Below are positions 10,011 to 19,634 of a stretch of DNA of 64,000 nucleotides, piece after piece. The DNA lies in contig NZ_SNXS01000005.1 in assembly GCF_004362525.1 (NCBI RefSeq), positions 496,001-560,000 of the forward strand, written 5' to 3'. The notes beneath the pieces are model-generated. The model saw only the letters and a list, made by a program, of their open reading frames with translations, searched no databases and had not been told where the DNA came from. Numbering within the stretch: position 1 is the first letter of the stretch; every line of letters begins with the position of its first letter. The position numbers and the translations under genes are program-made. Source of the DNA: Roseateles toxinivorans. GTDB lineage: Bacteria > Pseudomonadota > Gammaproteobacteria > Burkholderiales > Burkholderiaceae_C.

Positions 10011-11189
10011 TCAGCGCAGCTTCAGGCTCGCCAGGCCGACCAGGCACAGCAGCATCGTGATGATCCAGAAGCGGACGACGACCTGCGTCTCCTTCCAGCC
10101 CGATTTCTCGAAGTGGTGATGCAGCGGCGCCATCTTGAAGATGCGCCGGCCCTCGCCATAGCGCTTCTTGGTGAACTTGAACCAGCTCACCTGCAGCATC
10201 ACCGACAGCACCTCGACGACGAACACGCCGCCCATGATGCCCAGCACGATCTCCTGGCGTGTGATCACGGCCATCGTGCCCAGGGCCCCGCCCAGGGACA
10301 GTGCGCCCACGTCACCCATGAAGACCTGGGCCGGATGGGTGTTGAACCACAGAAAGGCAAGACCCGCCCCCGCCATGGCGGCGCAGAAGATCAGCAACTC
10401 GCCCGAGCCCGGGATGTAGGGGAAGAGCAGGTACTTCGAGTACACCGACGAGCCCGTCACATAGGCAAACACGCCCAGGGCCGAGCCCACCATCACCACC
10501 GGCATGATGGCCAGGCCGTCCAGACCGTCGGTGAAGTTGACCGCATTGCTGGTGCCGACGATGACAAAGTAGGTCAAGGCGATGAAGCCGAACACGCCCA
10601 GCGGATAGCTGACGGTCTTGAAGAAGGGCACCAGGAGGTCGGCCTTGGGCGGCAGGTCGTTCGAGAAGCCGCTCTGCACCCAGCGCAGGAACAGCTCCAG
10701 CACGCGCAGGTTCGAGGTCTCGGACACGCTGAAGGCCAGGTACAGCGCCGCCACCAGGCCGATCAGCGACTGCCAGAAGAACTTCTCGCGGCTGGCCATG
10801 CCCTCTGGGTTCTTGTGCACGACCTTGCGCCAGTCATCGACCCAGCCGACCGCGCCAAAGCCCAGGGTGACCATCATCACGACCCAGACGAAACGATTGC
10901 TCCAGTCGAACCAGAGCAGGGTCGACACGGCGATGCCTATCAGTATCAGCACACCCCCCATCGTCGGCGTACCGCTCTTGGACAGATGCTGCTGCACGCC
11001 GTATTCGCGGATCGGCTGACCGATCTTCATCGCGGTCAGCCAGCGAATCACCCAGGGACCGAAGGCCAGGCCGATCAGCAGGCTGGTCAGTGCAGCCATC
11101 ACAGCACGGAAGGTGATGTACTGGAACACGCGCAGGAAGCCCAGATCGGGGTAGCGCTCCTGTAGCAGCAAGGCGAGGCTAAGCAGCAT
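10011..11189 (-). CDS. mraY: Phospho-MurNAc-pentapeptide translocase MraY
   Basis: MraY transfers phospho-MurNAc-pentapeptide from UDP to undecaprenyl phosphate, forming lipid I in the inner membrane. I chose the ATG at 11189 (392 residues, beginning [20 protein letters not shown]). The family signatures are present: [12 protein letters not shown] near residue 75, [13 protein letters not shown] near 225 with the catalytic Asp pair region, and [14 protein letters not shown] followed by [14 protein letters not shown] near the C-terminus. About ten TM helices. It overlaps the murF 3' end by 11 bases and ends 7 bases before murD. Confidence 0.96.
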   Translation of the reverse strand: MLLSLALLLQERYPDLGFLRVFQYITFRAVMAALTSLLIGLAFGPWVIRWLTAMKIGQPIREYGVQQHLSKSGTPTMGGVLILIGIAVSTLLWFDWSNRFVWVVMMVTLGFGAVGWVDDWRKVVHKNPEGMASREKFFWQSLIGLVAALYLAFSVSETSNLRVLELFLRWVQSGFSNDLPPKADLLVPFFKTVSYPLGVFGFIALTYFVIVGTSNAVNFTDGLDGLAIMPVVMVGSALGVFAYVTGSSVYSKYLLFPYIPGSGELLIFCAAMAGAGLAFLWFNTHPAQVFMGDVGALSLGGALGTMAVITRQEIVLGIMGGVFVVEVLSVMLQVSWFKFTKKRYGEGRRIFKMAPLHHHFEKSGWKETQVVVRFWIITMLLCLVGLASLKLR

Positions 11190-12603
11190 GTGCGCCCCCA
11201 TCCAGTGTCGGGCCACTCAGCGCGGCGACCACCAGTTCCATCTGCATGAATCTCGATCCTTTCACCAGCACCGCGTTCGCGGTGGGCGCCTGTTGCAGGG
11301 CCGCCACCAGGGCGGCCGTTGTGTCGAATGCCTGCGCTTGCGGGCCATAGGCGGCGGCGGCATCCCTGGCCGCGGTGCCTGCGGTCCACAGATGCTGGAT
11401 GCCCAGCTGAGCCGCCAGGGCGCCGACCTCGCGGTGGAACTCCGGGCCCTTGTCGCCGACCTCGCCCATATCGCCCAGCACCAGCCAGGTCGGGCCGTGC
11501 AGGGAGGCGAGCACCTCGATCGCTGCGCGCACGCTGTCGGGGTTGGCGTTGTAGCTGTCGTCGATCAGGGTCAGGGCATGGCCCTGGAATGCAATGTTCT
11601 TCAGCTGCGAGCGCCCCTTCACCGGCTGGAATGCCTCCAGTCCGCGCACGATGGCGTTCAGTGGAGCACCCGCAGCCAGCGAACAGGCGGCAGCGGCCAG
11701 GGCATTGCGAACGTTGTGCAGGCCGGCCACGGCGAGGGCCACCGGGGCATCGCCGGCGGGGGTGTGCAGTTCCAGGGCCCAATGGCCTGAGTCAACCCAG
11801 CTGGCGCGCCCGGTCACATCGGCCTCGCCGTGCAGCGCAAAGCTCAGATGCGGGCGCTGGCCGGCCAGTTCGTGCCAGATCGGCGCGCAGGCGTCCTCGG
11901 CCGGGAACACGGCCACACCGGCGGCACCGAGCGCCGTGATCACTTCACCGTTCTCGCGCGCTGCGGCTTCCACCGTCTGCAGAAACTCCTGGTGCTCGCG
12001 CTGCGCGTTGTTGACCAGGGCCACAGTTGGCTGGGCCATCGCCGCCAGCGGGGCGATCTCGCCCGGGTGGTTCATGCCGATCTCGACCACGGCCGCACGG
12101 TGCCATTGAGCATCGTCCTGGCGCAGGCGCATAAGCGTCAGCGGCACGCCGATGTCGTTGTTGAAGTTGCCCTGCGTGGCCAGTGCCGCATCACCGACCC
12201 AGGCGCGCAGGATGCTGGCAATCATCTGCGTCACCGTGGTCTTGCCATTGCTGCCGGCGACTGCTATCAGCGGCAGATGGCAGTGGCGGCGCCAGGCATG
12301 AGCCAGCGCGCCAAGCGCCGCCTTGGCGTCCGGCACTTCGATGCCGGGCAGGCCGGCGGCGTCCAGGCCGCGCTCGGCCAGTGCGGCAATGGCGCCCGAG
12401 TCCTTGGCCTGGGCCAGGAAGTCATTGGCATCGAATCGCTCGCCGCGCAGCGCGACGAACAGATCACCGGCCTGCAGGCTGCGTGTGTCGCTGTGCACGC
12501 GGACGAACTCCAGCTCGCCGTTGCCGATCAGGCGCGCCTGCGGCACGGTCGGCTGCAGCAGATGCAGGGCCTGGGCCAGGGTCATGATGGGCGCAGCGCT
12601 CAC
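11179..12603 (-). CDS. murF: UDP-MurNAc-tripeptide--D-Ala-D-Ala ligase MurF
   Basis: MurF adds D-Ala-D-Ala to complete the pentapeptide. The product has 474 residues from a GTG at 12603 that overlaps the murE stop (GTGA); an internal ATG six codons later is a possible alternative. [17 protein letters not shown] near residue 37 is the N-terminal motif, [14 protein letters not shown] near 114 is the ATP loop, and [16 protein letters not shown] near 345 is the C-terminal Mur ligase motif. Confidence 0.96.
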   Translation of the reverse strand: MSAAPIMTLAQALHLLQPTVPQARLIGNGELEFVRVHSDTRSLQAGDLFVALRGERFDANDFLAQAKDSGAIAALAERGLDAAGLPGIEVPDAKAALGALAHAWRRHCHLPLIAVAGSNGKTTVTQMIASILRAWVGDAALATQGNFNNDIGVPLTLMRLRQDDAQWHRAAVVEIGMNHPGEIAPLAAMAQPTVALVNNAQREHQEFLQTVEAAARENGEVITALGAAGVAVFPAEDACAPIWHELAGQRPHLSFALHGEADVTGRASWVDSGHWALELHTPAGDAPVALAVAGLHNVRNALAAAACSLAAGAPLNAIVRGLEAFQPVKGRSQLKNIAFQGHALTLIDDSYNANPDSVRAAIEVLASLHGPTWLVLGDMGEVGDKGPEFHREVGALAAQLGIQHLWTAGTAARDAAAAYGPQAQAFDTTAALVAALQQAPTANAVLVKGSRFMQMELVVAALSGPTLDGGAHAA

Positions 12604-14105
12604 AGGCCGGCCCTCGCGATCAGCGCATCACGGGCTTCCTCGACATCGGAGAAGGGCCGGCGCACACCGGCAATTTCCTGATAGTCCTCGTGGCCCTTGC
12701 CTGCCACCAGGATCACGTCGCGGGCGTCGGCGCCCAGCACGGCCTGCAGGATGGCGGCCTGGCGGTCCACGACCATTGCACGGGTCGCATCGGCAGGCAT
12801 GCCGGCCGCGATGTCGGCCAGGATCTGCCCCGGCTCCTCGGTGCGCGGGTTGTCGCTGGTGACGATCACCTGGGCGGCCAGGCGCGCGGCGATGGCGCCC
12901 ATCAGCGGACGCTTGGTCCGGTCGCGGTCACCGCCGCAGCCGAACACGCAACTCAGTTTGCCGCCGCGTGCGGCCGCCAGCGGGGCCAGCGCCTGCAGGG
13001 CCTTGTCCAGTGCATCGGGCGTGTGGGCATAGTCCACCACCAGCTGCGGCAGCTCGCGGCCGTTGCCGACGCGCTGCATGCGGCCGGGCACCGGTGTGAC
13101 CTGGGCTGCCACGCGCGCCGCATCGGCAAGCGTATGGCCCAGCGCACGCAAGCCGCCGATCACGGCCAGCAGATTGGCCACGTTGTACTCGCCGATCAGA
13201 CCGGTCTCGACCAGCAGCGAATCGCCGCCTTCCTTCAAGGTGAAGGCCAGGCCGCCGGCGCGGTAGTGCAGATCAAGGGCGGACAGCCGCGCATCGGTGC
13301 GATTCAGTCCGTAGGTCCAGACATCGAGCCTGCCCGCCAGTTCGAGCGCCAGCTCGGCGCCCTTGGCATCGTCGAGGTTCAGCACCGCGGCCTGCAGTCC
13401 AGGCCAGTCGAACAGCTCGCGTTTGGCCGCCCAGTAGGCGTCCATGCTGCCGTGATAGTCCAGATGATCCTGCGTGAAGTTGGTGTACAGCGCGACGCGT
13501 ATGCGCGTGCCGGCCAGACGCTGCTCCCTGATGCCTATCGACGAGGCCTCGATGGCACAGGCGGCATAGCCCTGATCGGCCATGCGGCGGAAGTTGGCCT
13601 GCAGCAGCACGGGGTCGGGTGTTGTGAGGCCGGTGTACTCGATCTCGGCCGGCTTGTTGCTGCCAGGCAGCGGCGGCTCGCCCACGCCGAGCGTGCCCAC
13701 CACGCCGCAGCGCTGGCCCAGCAGGCTCAAGGCCTGCGCCATCCACCAGGCTGTCGAGGTCTTGCCGTTGGTGCCGGTGCTGGCGATCACCGCCAGCTGC
13801 TCGCTCGCTGCGCCGTAGCAGGCGGCGGCGATCAGACCCGTCCTGGCCTTCAGGCCCGGCAGCGAGGCCACACGGGCATCGGCAAAGCCATAGGCTTCGA
13901 CGCCTTCTTCCTCGACCAGACAGGTCGCGGCCCCGGCGGCCAGCGCCGCGCGCACGTATTCGCGGCCGTCCCTTGCATAGCCCGGCCAGGCGATGAAGGC
14001 ATCTCCTGCGGCCACGGCACGGCTGTCCGTGCGCAGCACGCCGGTGGTCCATTCCTGCAGCCAGCGAGCGGCGGCTTCGGGGGATTTGAGGTGGGTCAAT
14101 GCCAC
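12600..14105 (-). CDS. murE: UDP-MurNAc-dipeptide--meso-diaminopimelate ligase MurE
   Basis: MurE adds the third residue of the stem peptide. The motif SDNPRTEEP near the C-terminus contains the DNPR signature that selects meso-diaminopimelate over lysine. The ATP loop is ASTGTNGKTSTAWW, and FTQDHLDYHGSM follows. I chose the GTG at 14105, one base after the ftsI stop, giving 501 residues. The longer frame upstream runs back into ftsI and has no homology. A GGAAAG element about 11 bases before the GTG could be the ribosome site. The stop overlaps the murF start. Confidence 0.94.
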   Translation of the reverse strand: MALTHLKSPEAAARWLQEWTTGVLRTDSRAVAAGDAFIAWPGYARDGREYVRAALAAGAATCLVEEEGVEAYGFADARVASLPGLKARTGLIAAACYGAASEQLAVIASTGTNGKTSTAWWMAQALSLLGQRCGVVGTLGVGEPPLPGSNKPAEIEYTGLTTPDPVLLQANFRRMADQGYAACAIEASSIGIREQRLAGTRIRVALYTNFTQDHLDYHGSMDAYWAAKRELFDWPGLQAAVLNLDDAKGAELALELAGRLDVWTYGLNRTDARLSALDLHYRAGGLAFTLKEGGDSLLVETGLIGEYNVANLLAVIGGLRALGHTLADAARVAAQVTPVPGRMQRVGNGRELPQLVVDYAHTPDALDKALQALAPLAAARGGKLSCVFGCGGDRDRTKRPLMGAIAARLAAQVIVTSDNPRTEEPGQILADIAAGMPADATRAMVVDRQAAILQAVLGADARDVILVAGKGHEDYQEIAGVRRPFSDVEEARDALIARAGL

Positions 14106-14106
14106 G

Positions 14107-15930
14107 CTAGAAGCTTTCCGGAACGGTTTCGATATGGCGGGCAACGATCTGCGGCTTGACCTCCAGATCGGGCGGAACGCCCAGCAGACGCAGCGATTGC
14201 TGCACCACCTGGCTGAACACCGGAGCGGCCACCAGGCCGCCGTAGTACTTGCCATTGGTCGGCTCGTCCACCATCACCGCAACGATCAGCCTCGGGTTGC
14301 TGATCGGCGCCAGGCCGACGAACCAGGAGCGGTACTTGTTCGAGGCATAGCCCTTGCCTTCCTGCTTGTGCGCCGTGCCCGACTTGCCGCCCACGCTATA
14401 GCCCTGGGTCTGCGCCAGCGGGCCGGTGCCGCCATCGCCGGCGGCCATCTGCAGCATCAGGCGCACGGCCTGAGCGGTCTTGGGCGAGAACACGCGCACG
14501 CCGGCCACGTCCACACCATCGGCTTGCTTGGTCATGGTGATCGGAATCAGTTCGCCATCGCGGCCGAACACCGTGTAAGCGCGGGCTAGCTGCAGCAGCG
14601 AGGCGCTGAGGCCGTAGCCGTAGGACATCGTGGCCTGCTCGATCGGGCGCCAGGTCTTGTAGGGCCGCAGCCGGCCCGTCACCGCGCCGGGGAAGTTGAT
14701 CTGCGGCCGTTGACCCAGGCCCACCTGGGTGAACATCTCGTGCATTTCGCGCGACTGCATCTGCATCGCCAACTTGACCACGCCGACATTGCTGGACTTC
14801 TGTATCACCTGGGCCACGCTCAGCAGACCGTTGGGGTGAGCGTCGGAGATCGTGCTGCCGGTGATGCTGATATGGCCCGGCGCGGTTTGGATCATCGTGT
14901 CGGGCGTGACGCGACCCGTCTCCATCGCCAGCGCGGCGATCAGCGGCTTCATCGTCGAGCCGGGCTCGAAAGTGTCGGTCAGCGCGCGGTTGCGCAGCTG
15001 GTTGCCCGACAGATTGCGCCGGTCGCTCGGGTTGAAGCTGGGATAGTTGGCCAGGGCCAGGATCTCGCCGGTCTTCACGTCCAGCACGACCACGCTGCCG
15101 GCCTTGGCCTTGTGCTCGGCCACCGCATCGCGGATGCGCTGATAGGCGAAGAACTGCACCTTAGAGTCGATCGACAGGTCGATGTCCTGTCCATTGCTGG
15201 GCGGAATGCGCTCGCCGATGTCCTCGACGACGCGACCCAGCCGGTCCTTGACCACATTGCGGCTGCCGTCACGGCCCTGCAGCTCCTTCTGGAAGGCCAG
15301 CTCTATGCCCTCCTGGCCGCGCTCTTCGATATTGGTGAAGCCCACCACATGGGCGGCGGCCTCACCTTCCGGGTACTTGCGCTTGAACTCGCCCTCCTGG
15401 AACACGCCCTTGAGCTTGAGCTGCTTGATCTCCAAGGCCACCTGTGTGTCGACCTGACGACGCAGCCAGACGAACTTGGGGCTGCTGGCCAGCTTGGCAT
15501 CCAGCTCCTGCGGCGTAATCTCCAGCAGCTTGGCCAGGGCCTTGCGCTGCTGCGGCGTGGCGTCCACGTCCTTGGGTATCGCCCAGATCGAAGGCACGGC
15601 GACGCTGGCCGCCAGCACCTGGCCAGTGCGGTCGACAATGCGCCCGCGGCTGGCCGGGAGCTCCAGCGCATGCTTGTAGCGGCTCTCACCCTGCTTCTGG
15701 AAGAAGTCGGTGCCTATGACCTGGATATAGAGCGCCCGGCCCAGCAGAATGCAAAAGCCCAGGCCGACGGCAGCCACCAGCATGCGCGAGCGCCAGGGAG
15801 GCGTCTTCGAGGCCAGCAGCGGGCTGCTCGAATAGTTGACGCTGCGCGCGCTGTTGGAGCGCAGGCTGCTGCGGGCCGAGGTGGCACCGCTTTTCGGGCC
15901 GTTGCCTGCGCCGCGCTTAAACCAACTCAC
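14107..15930 (-). CDS. ftsI: Septal transpeptidase FtsI (penicillin-binding protein 3)
   Basis: FtsI cross-links septal peptidoglycan in the periplasm together with FtsW. The 607 residues contain a basic cytoplasmic tail, one TM segment at about 49-70, the dimerisation (pedestal) domain, and the transpeptidase domain. All three penicillin-binding motifs are in place: STMK at 325-328 (nucleophile S325), SSN at 379-381 and KSGT at 516-519. The N-terminal tail is longer and richer in Ser and Arg than in E. coli. It overlaps ftsL by four bases. Confidence 0.97.
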   Translation of the reverse strand: MSWFKRGAGNGPKSGATSARSSLRSNSARSVNYSSSPLLASKTPPWRSRMLVAAVGLGFCILLGRALYIQVIGTDFFQKQGESRYKHALELPASRGRIVDRTGQVLAASVAVPSIWAIPKDVDATPQQRKALAKLLEITPQELDAKLASSPKFVWLRRQVDTQVALEIKQLKLKGVFQEGEFKRKYPEGEAAAHVVGFTNIEERGQEGIELAFQKELQGRDGSRNVVKDRLGRVVEDIGERIPPSNGQDIDLSIDSKVQFFAYQRIRDAVAEHKAKAGSVVVLDVKTGEILALANYPSFNPSDRRNLSGNQLRNRALTDTFEPGSTMKPLIAALAMETGRVTPDTMIQTAPGHISITGSTISDAHPNGLLSVAQVIQKSSNVGVVKLAMQMQSREMHEMFTQVGLGQRPQINFPGAVTGRLRPYKTWRPIEQATMSYGYGLSASLLQLARAYTVFGRDGELIPITMTKQADGVDVAGVRVFSPKTAQAVRLMLQMAAGDGGTGPLAQTQGYSVGGKSGTAHKQEGKGYASNKYRSWFVGLAPISNPRLIVAVMVDEPTNGKYYGGLVAAPVFSQVVQQSLRLLGVPPDLEVKPQIVARHIETVPESF

Positions 15931-16220
15931 GACTTGCCTCCCGTCGGGCTCGCAACACGTGTATCGGTGACCGGCTGGGTGATGGCAGGCGTGATAGCCC
16001 GCATCTTCAGGCGCTCGCGCGCCACCTGCTCGACGCGCAGATTGGTCGCCTGCGCATGGCGCTCGGCCTGCAGGCGCTGCAGGTCGATCTCGAGCCGGCG
16101 TGCCTCGTTCTGCGCGCGGTCGATCTCGTTGAACAGGCGCCGCGAGTCATAGGCCGTGCGCACCAGATACATGCCGCTGAGCAGCACCGCCGCCATCAGC
16201 AGCACATTCAGCCGGGTCAT
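15927..16220 (-). CDS. ftsL: Cell division protein FtsL
   Basis: FtsL is a small bitopic divisome protein that forms a complex with FtsQ and FtsB and activates FtsWI. The 97 residues comprise a very short cytoplasmic start, one TM helix (about residues 4-24) and a periplasmic coiled coil of about 50 residues with regular hydrophobic heptads ([19 protein letters not shown]). Sequence is poorly conserved across bacteria, but position between rsmH and ftsI and the topology make this firm. Four-base overlaps on both sides. Confidence 0.93.
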   Translation of the reverse strand: MTRLNVLLMAAVLLSGMYLVRTAYDSRRLFNEIDRAQNEARRLEIDLQRLQAERHAQATNLRVEQVARERLKMRAITPAITQPVTDTRVASPTGGKS

Positions 16221-17173
16221 GTCTGCGACTCCATCCGTTCGGCCACACGCATGATGGCCGAGCGCGAACGCGGATTGGCGCGGACCTCGGTCTCGCCGGG
16301 CTTGATGCGGCCCAGCGCCCGCAGCCGCATCGCCTTCGGTGCGGCGAACGGGGCGCGACGGTCGTACTCCTCCTTGCTCTCACGGGCAATGAAGGTCTTG
16401 ACGATACGGTCTTCCAGCGAGTGGAAGGAGATGATGGCCATGCGCCCCCCGGGGGCCAGCAATTGCATGGCCGCACTCAACCCCTGCTCGAGCTCCTCAA
16501 GCTCGGCGTTGACGAAAATCCGAAGAGCTTGAAATGTGCGCGTTGCAGGGTTCTGGCCCGGCTCGCGGGTCTTGACCGCACGAGCCACGACTTCGGATAG
16601 TTCGTCGGTGCTTCGAACAGCACTCCCGCTCTCCCGGCGAGCAACAAGCGCCTTTGCAATCGATACAGCAAACCGTTCTTCCCCATAGTTGCGTATCACC
16701 TCCGCAATCTGGCGCTCATCGGCGCGGGCCAAAAAATCCGCGGCGCTTTCGCCCCGGGTCGTGTCCATGCGCATGTCCAGCGGGCCGTTGAAACGGAAGC
16801 TGAAGCCACGCTCGGGGTTGTCGATCTGCGGGCTGGAGACACCCAGGTCCAGCAGCAGGCCCTGGATCTGCTGCACACCCAGGGCGTCGAGCTGGGCGCG
16901 CATATCGGCAAAGGCCGAGTGCACGATGGTGAAACGGGGGTCGTCAATGCGGTTGGCGCCGGTCGTCGCCTCGGCCACCGCCTCGGGATCACGGTCGATG
17001 GCGATCAGTCGTCCCTGCGGGCCGAGGCGGGACAGCAGCAGGCGAGAATGGCCACCACGGCCGAAGGTGCCGTCGAGGTAGATGCCGTTCGGATCGGTCA
17101 GCAGAGCATCGACGGCTTCATCCAACAGTACCGTGGTGTGCTTGAAATCGTCGGGGGCTTGGACGATGCTCAT
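16217..17173 (-). CDS. rsmH: 16S rRNA (cytosine1402-N4)-methyltransferase RsmH
   Basis: RsmH (MraW) methylates N4 of C1402 in 16S rRNA using S-adenosylmethionine. The 318-residue product begins with [14 protein letters not shown], then [16 protein letters not shown], the SAM-binding loop at about residues 32-47. [13 protein letters not shown] near residue 105 and [18 protein letters not shown] near 247 are family hallmarks. The start overlaps the mraZ stop by one base (TGATG) and the stop overlaps ftsL. Confidence 0.97.
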   Translation of the reverse strand: MSIVQAPDDFKHTTVLLDEAVDALLTDPNGIYLDGTFGRGGHSRLLLSRLGPQGRLIAIDRDPEAVAEATTGANRIDDPRFTIVHSAFADMRAQLDALGVQQIQGLLLDLGVSSPQIDNPERGFSFRFNGPLDMRMDTTRGESAADFLARADERQIAEVIRNYGEERFAVSIAKALVARRESGSAVRSTDELSEVVARAVKTREPGQNPATRTFQALRIFVNAELEELEQGLSAAMQLLAPGGRMAIISFHSLEDRIVKTFIARESKEEYDRRAPFAAPKAMRLRALGRIKPGETEVRANPRSRSAIMRVAERMESQT

Positions 17174-17601
17174 CAGAAGCTCATGTCCTTGATGGCGTCC
17201 GGCACTTCGGACTCCATCACCTTGGCCTCATGCGCGGCGTAGGTGGCTGCGTCCCACAGCTCCAGATAACTACCCATGCCCAGCAACATCACGTCCTTGC
17301 TCAAACCTGCCGAGGCACGCAACTCCGGCGAGATCAGCACGCGCGAGGCGTTGTCTATCTCCACATCCATCGCATTGCCCAGGAACACCCGCTTCCAGCC
17401 ACTGGCCGACATCGGCAGCGCGGCCACGCGCTCCCGGAACGACTCCCAGGTCGGACGGGGAAAGACCATCAGGCAGCCCTCGGGATGCTTGGTGACGGTC
17501 AATTGGCCCTGTGCCATGGCCTGCAGCACCTCGCGATGGCGCGCAGGGACGGTCAACCGCCCCTTCGCGTCCAGCGCGAGCGCTGCTGGTCCCTGAAACA
17601 T
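17173..17601 (-). CDS. mraZ: Transcriptional regulator MraZ
   Basis: MraZ is an AbrB-fold DNA-binding protein that represses the dcw promoter. I chose the ATG at 17601 (142 residues, [20 protein letters not shown]), which matches the usual MraZ start; an upstream GTG at 17619 lies inside the operator. Two copies of the AbrB-like motif are visible, [16 protein letters not shown] near residue 9 and [17 protein letters not shown] near 86. It is the first gene of the cluster, and the 10-bp periodic operator just upstream suggests autoregulation. Confidence 0.96.
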   Translation of the reverse strand: MFQGPAALALDAKGRLTVPARHREVLQAMAQGQLTVTKHPEGCLMVFPRPTWESFRERVAALPMSASGWKRVFLGNAMDVEIDNASRVLISPELRASAGLSKDVMLLGMGSYLELWDAATYAAHEAKVMESEVPDAIKDMSF

Positions 17602-17608
17602 GAAATTG

Positions 17609-17642
17609 GCCACATTCACCCACTAAAGTGCACTTTCTCCCA
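17609..17642 (-). promoter_or_regulatory. MraZ operator: tetranucleotide boxes at exact 10-bp spacing
   Basis: Read on the minus strand, TGGG (17639-17642), TGCA (17629-17632), TGGG (17619-17622) and TGGC (17609-17612) recur every 10 bases. Known MraZ sites in E. coli are TGGGN direct repeats separated by 5 bases, the same 10-bp period. Two boxes are perfect and two degenerate. The array runs from the -10 element across the transcription start into the leader, a position suited to repression by MraZ. Confidence 0.75.
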
Positions 17643-17670
17643 CTTTAGCCATTGCCCGCGACCTGGTCAA
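17642..17670 (-). promoter_or_regulatory. Sigma70-type promoter of the dcw cluster
   Basis: On the minus strand TTGACC (-35, 17665-17670) is followed by a 17-base spacer and TAAAGT (-10, 17642-17647). The match to consensus is five of six and four of six. The predicted start is near 17635, giving a leader of about 34 bases before the mraZ ATG. The first MraZ box overlaps the -10 edge. Confidence 0.7.
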
Positions 17671-17706
17671 GGACGAAATGTAAGAATTTCCCAATGAAAT
17701 CAATCA

Positions 17707-17725
17707 CTTAGCGTCGAAAGCTAAG
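17707..17725. repeat. Inverted repeat CTTAGC-N7-GCTAAG
   Basis: A perfect 6-bp dyad with a 7-base centre lies in the 295-base gap between mraZ and the LysR gene, upstream of the dcw promoter. It has no T-run and no recognised family. It could be a regulator site; nothing else is seen in the gap apart from the dcw promoter and operator. Confidence 0.4.
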
Positions 17726-17896
17726 GCAGGTCAGAGGCAAATATCGTTATGGAATAAGGACTTGCAGAGTGGTCTGCAAGTGGTGGATTAGCTTTTTCGG
17801 TGCGCCACGGGGAATCCGGATAGTGGCGTTGGCAACGACGCGCACGGCGGCCGCGCAGCAGAAAGAAGTTTCAACGGCGCAAAAGATCTCTTCCCC

Positions 17897-18781
17897 TCAG
17901 CCGGCGCGCATCAGCCTTGTCAACAAGCCCGCCGTGCGCTGCAGCAGCGGTGTCGAGCGGCGCTGCGTCGGCGTGACCAGGCACAGCGTGGTGCGGATAT
18001 CGGCGCCGTCAAACGGTGTGACGCGCAGTCGCTCGGGGTGCTCATAGCTGCGCAGCGCCAGCTCACCCAAGGCCGCGTGGCCGATGCCGGCGGCCACCAG
18101 GTCCAGGATGGCCGGCACGCTGGAGACCTCCCAGGCCACGTTCAGCTGCACGCCGGACAGCGCCGCCGCCGACTCCATCAAGGTGCGAAAGATCTGGCCA
18201 CGCTGCGGCATCACCAGCGGAAAGCTACCCAGCTGCTGCAAGGTCGGCGGACGCTTCGGCGCCTGTGACGCAGCGCTGATCAGGCAGATCTGCTCGTCAC
18301 GCAGCGGCAGTATCTCCAGGGTCGGCAGCGCCTCGGGGTTGTAGACCAGGCCGAGGTCGGCACGACCGGTCAGCAGCCATTCGGTGATATGGGTCGAGAA
18401 GCCCTCCATCAGGGCCAGCCGGGCCTGCGGCATCTCGCGGCGAAAGGCCTCGATCAGTGGCAGCGTGTGCAGCCGGGCCAGGGTGGGTGGCATGGCAACG
18501 GTGATACGGCCCACTGGTTCATGGCGTTGCGCCGTCAGGTCCTCCTTGGCCTGGTTGACCAGCTGCAGGATGTCGTGGCAATGGGTCAGCAGCCGCCGCC
18601 CTGCCTCGGTCAGCTGCACGCCGCGACCGTTGCGCAGCAGCAGGGTCTCGCGCAACTCGGCCTCCAGCGCCCGCACCTGCCTACTCAGCGCCGGTTGCGC
18701 CACACCCAGCACCAGGGCCGCCTTGCTGATGCTGCCGTGCTCGGCAACATGGACAAAGGTCTCGATCTGGTTCAGGTTCAT
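17897..18781 (-). CDS. LysR-type regulator, likely controls the divergent lig operon
   Basis: The 294-residue protein has an N-terminal winged helix (MNLNQIETFVHVAEHGSISKA to about residue 60) and a C-terminal effector-binding domain of the periplasmic-binding fold, the normal LysR layout. It is transcribed divergently from the operon with ligJ, ligK and ligI. A T-N11-A dyad lies 43 bases upstream of its start, a typical autoregulation and activation site. By analogy with other LysR regulators of aromatic meta-cleavage genes, the effector is likely a pathway intermediate; this is inference. Confidence 0.88.
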   Translation of the reverse strand: MNLNQIETFVHVAEHGSISKAALVLGVAQPALSRQVRALEAELRETLLLRNGRGVQLTEAGRRLLTHCHDILQLVNQAKEDLTAQRHEPVGRITVAMPPTLARLHTLPLIEAFRREMPQARLALMEGFSTHITEWLLTGRADLGLVYNPEALPTLEILPLRDEQICLISAASQAPKRPPTLQQLGSFPLVMPQRGQIFRTLMESAAALSGVQLNVAWEVSSVPAILDLVAAGIGHAALGELALRSYEHPERLRVTPFDGADIRTTLCLVTPTQRRSTPLLQRTAGLLTRLMRAG

Positions 18782-18823
18782 AGCCGCTCCAACGGTTCAC
18801 TCATTGTTCGCAGGCGTCAAGCC

Positions 18824-18838
18824 ATGCCGAAACTGCAT
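18824..18838. promoter_or_regulatory. LysR box (T-N11-A dyad)
   Basis: ATGC-CGAAACT-GCAT is a perfect 4-bp dyad that includes the T-N11-A core of LysR binding sites. It lies between the divergent LysR gene and the lig operon, 43 bases upstream of the LysR start. Confidence 0.6.
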
Positions 18839-18921
18839 AGCAGCTAGTGCCAGTCAGAACTTGGCTGATGGTACCGAACGTTCACAGAATGCGACCCAAG
18901 CAACCCGTCACCCATCAATTC

Positions 18922-19620
18922 ATGGCCCCCCTCCGCTGCATCTCCTCGATGGCAACCCGCCCGCTGCTCGCCGAACTGGCCCAGGCCTACACGGCAGCCA
19001 CGGCCGTGCCGGTCGGCTTCGAGTCGGTCGGTGGCGTCGAGGCGGCGCGGCGGGTACAGACTGGCGAGGCCTTTGATCTGGTCGTGCTGGCCGGCGACGC
19101 CATCGATGGACCGATCGCCAGCGGTCATCTGCTCGCCGACAGCCGGCGCGCTCTGGCGGATTCCGCCGCAGCCCTGGCGGTGCCGGCCGGTGCCCCGCGG
19201 CCCGACATCGGCTCCGAAACAGCGCTGCGCAACACCCTGCTTGCCGCCCGCGCCATCGGCTACTCCACTGGCCCCAGCGGCACGGCCCTGCTTCGCCTGT
19301 TCGAGCGCTGGAGCCTGACCGAGGTGCTGAGCGCCCGCCTGGTGCAGGCCAGGCCAGGTGTATCGGTTGGCAGCCTGATTGCCGCCGGCGAGGTGGACAT
19401 CGGCATCCAGCAGCTCAGCGAGCTGATGCAGCTGGACGGCATCTCCGTGCTGGGCGGTTTGCCGCGCGGGCTGGAGATCGTCACGAGCTTCGCCGGCGCA
19501 ATCGGTGCTCGTTCGACCCAGGCGGACTCGGCCCGCGCCCTGCTCGATTTCCTGACCACGCCTGACACTGCTGCTGTGAAGCGGCGCCATGGCATGGACG
19601 CGCCACGCCAAACCATTTGA
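18922..19620 (+). CDS. ModA-like substrate-binding domain protein without a visible signal peptide
   Basis: The protein resembles extracellular solute-binding proteins of the molybdate-binding ModA type: EAFDLVVLAGDAID, GPSGTALLRLFERW and GEVDIGIQQLSEL fit the two-lobed fold. The ATG at 18922 gives 232 residues and starts directly with the first fold strand; upstream in-frame GTG (18847) and ATG (18889) codons add no hydrophobic leader. It would therefore be cytoplasmic, unusual for a binding protein. It is the first gene of the lig operon. No ModB or ModC partner is nearby. A sensory or catalytic role in the pathway is possible. Function not assigned. Confidence 0.7.
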   Translation: MAPLRCISSMATRPLLAELAQAYTAATAVPVGFESVGGVEAARRVQTGEAFDLVVLAGDAIDGPIASGHLLADSRRALADSAAALAVPAGAPRPDIGSETALRNTLLAARAIGYSTGPSGTALLRLFERWSLTEVLSARLVQARPGVSVGSLIAAGEVDIGIQQLSELMQLDGISVLGGLPRGLEIVTSFAGAIGARSTQADSARALLDFLTTPDTAAVKRRHGMDAPRQTI

Positions 19621-19634
19621 ACCCCACGACCACC

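Noticed and set aside
17769-18047. Plus-strand ORF of 92 codons after the dcw promoter
   Set aside because: Most of it is antisense to the LysR gene and no ribosome site or homology is seen.
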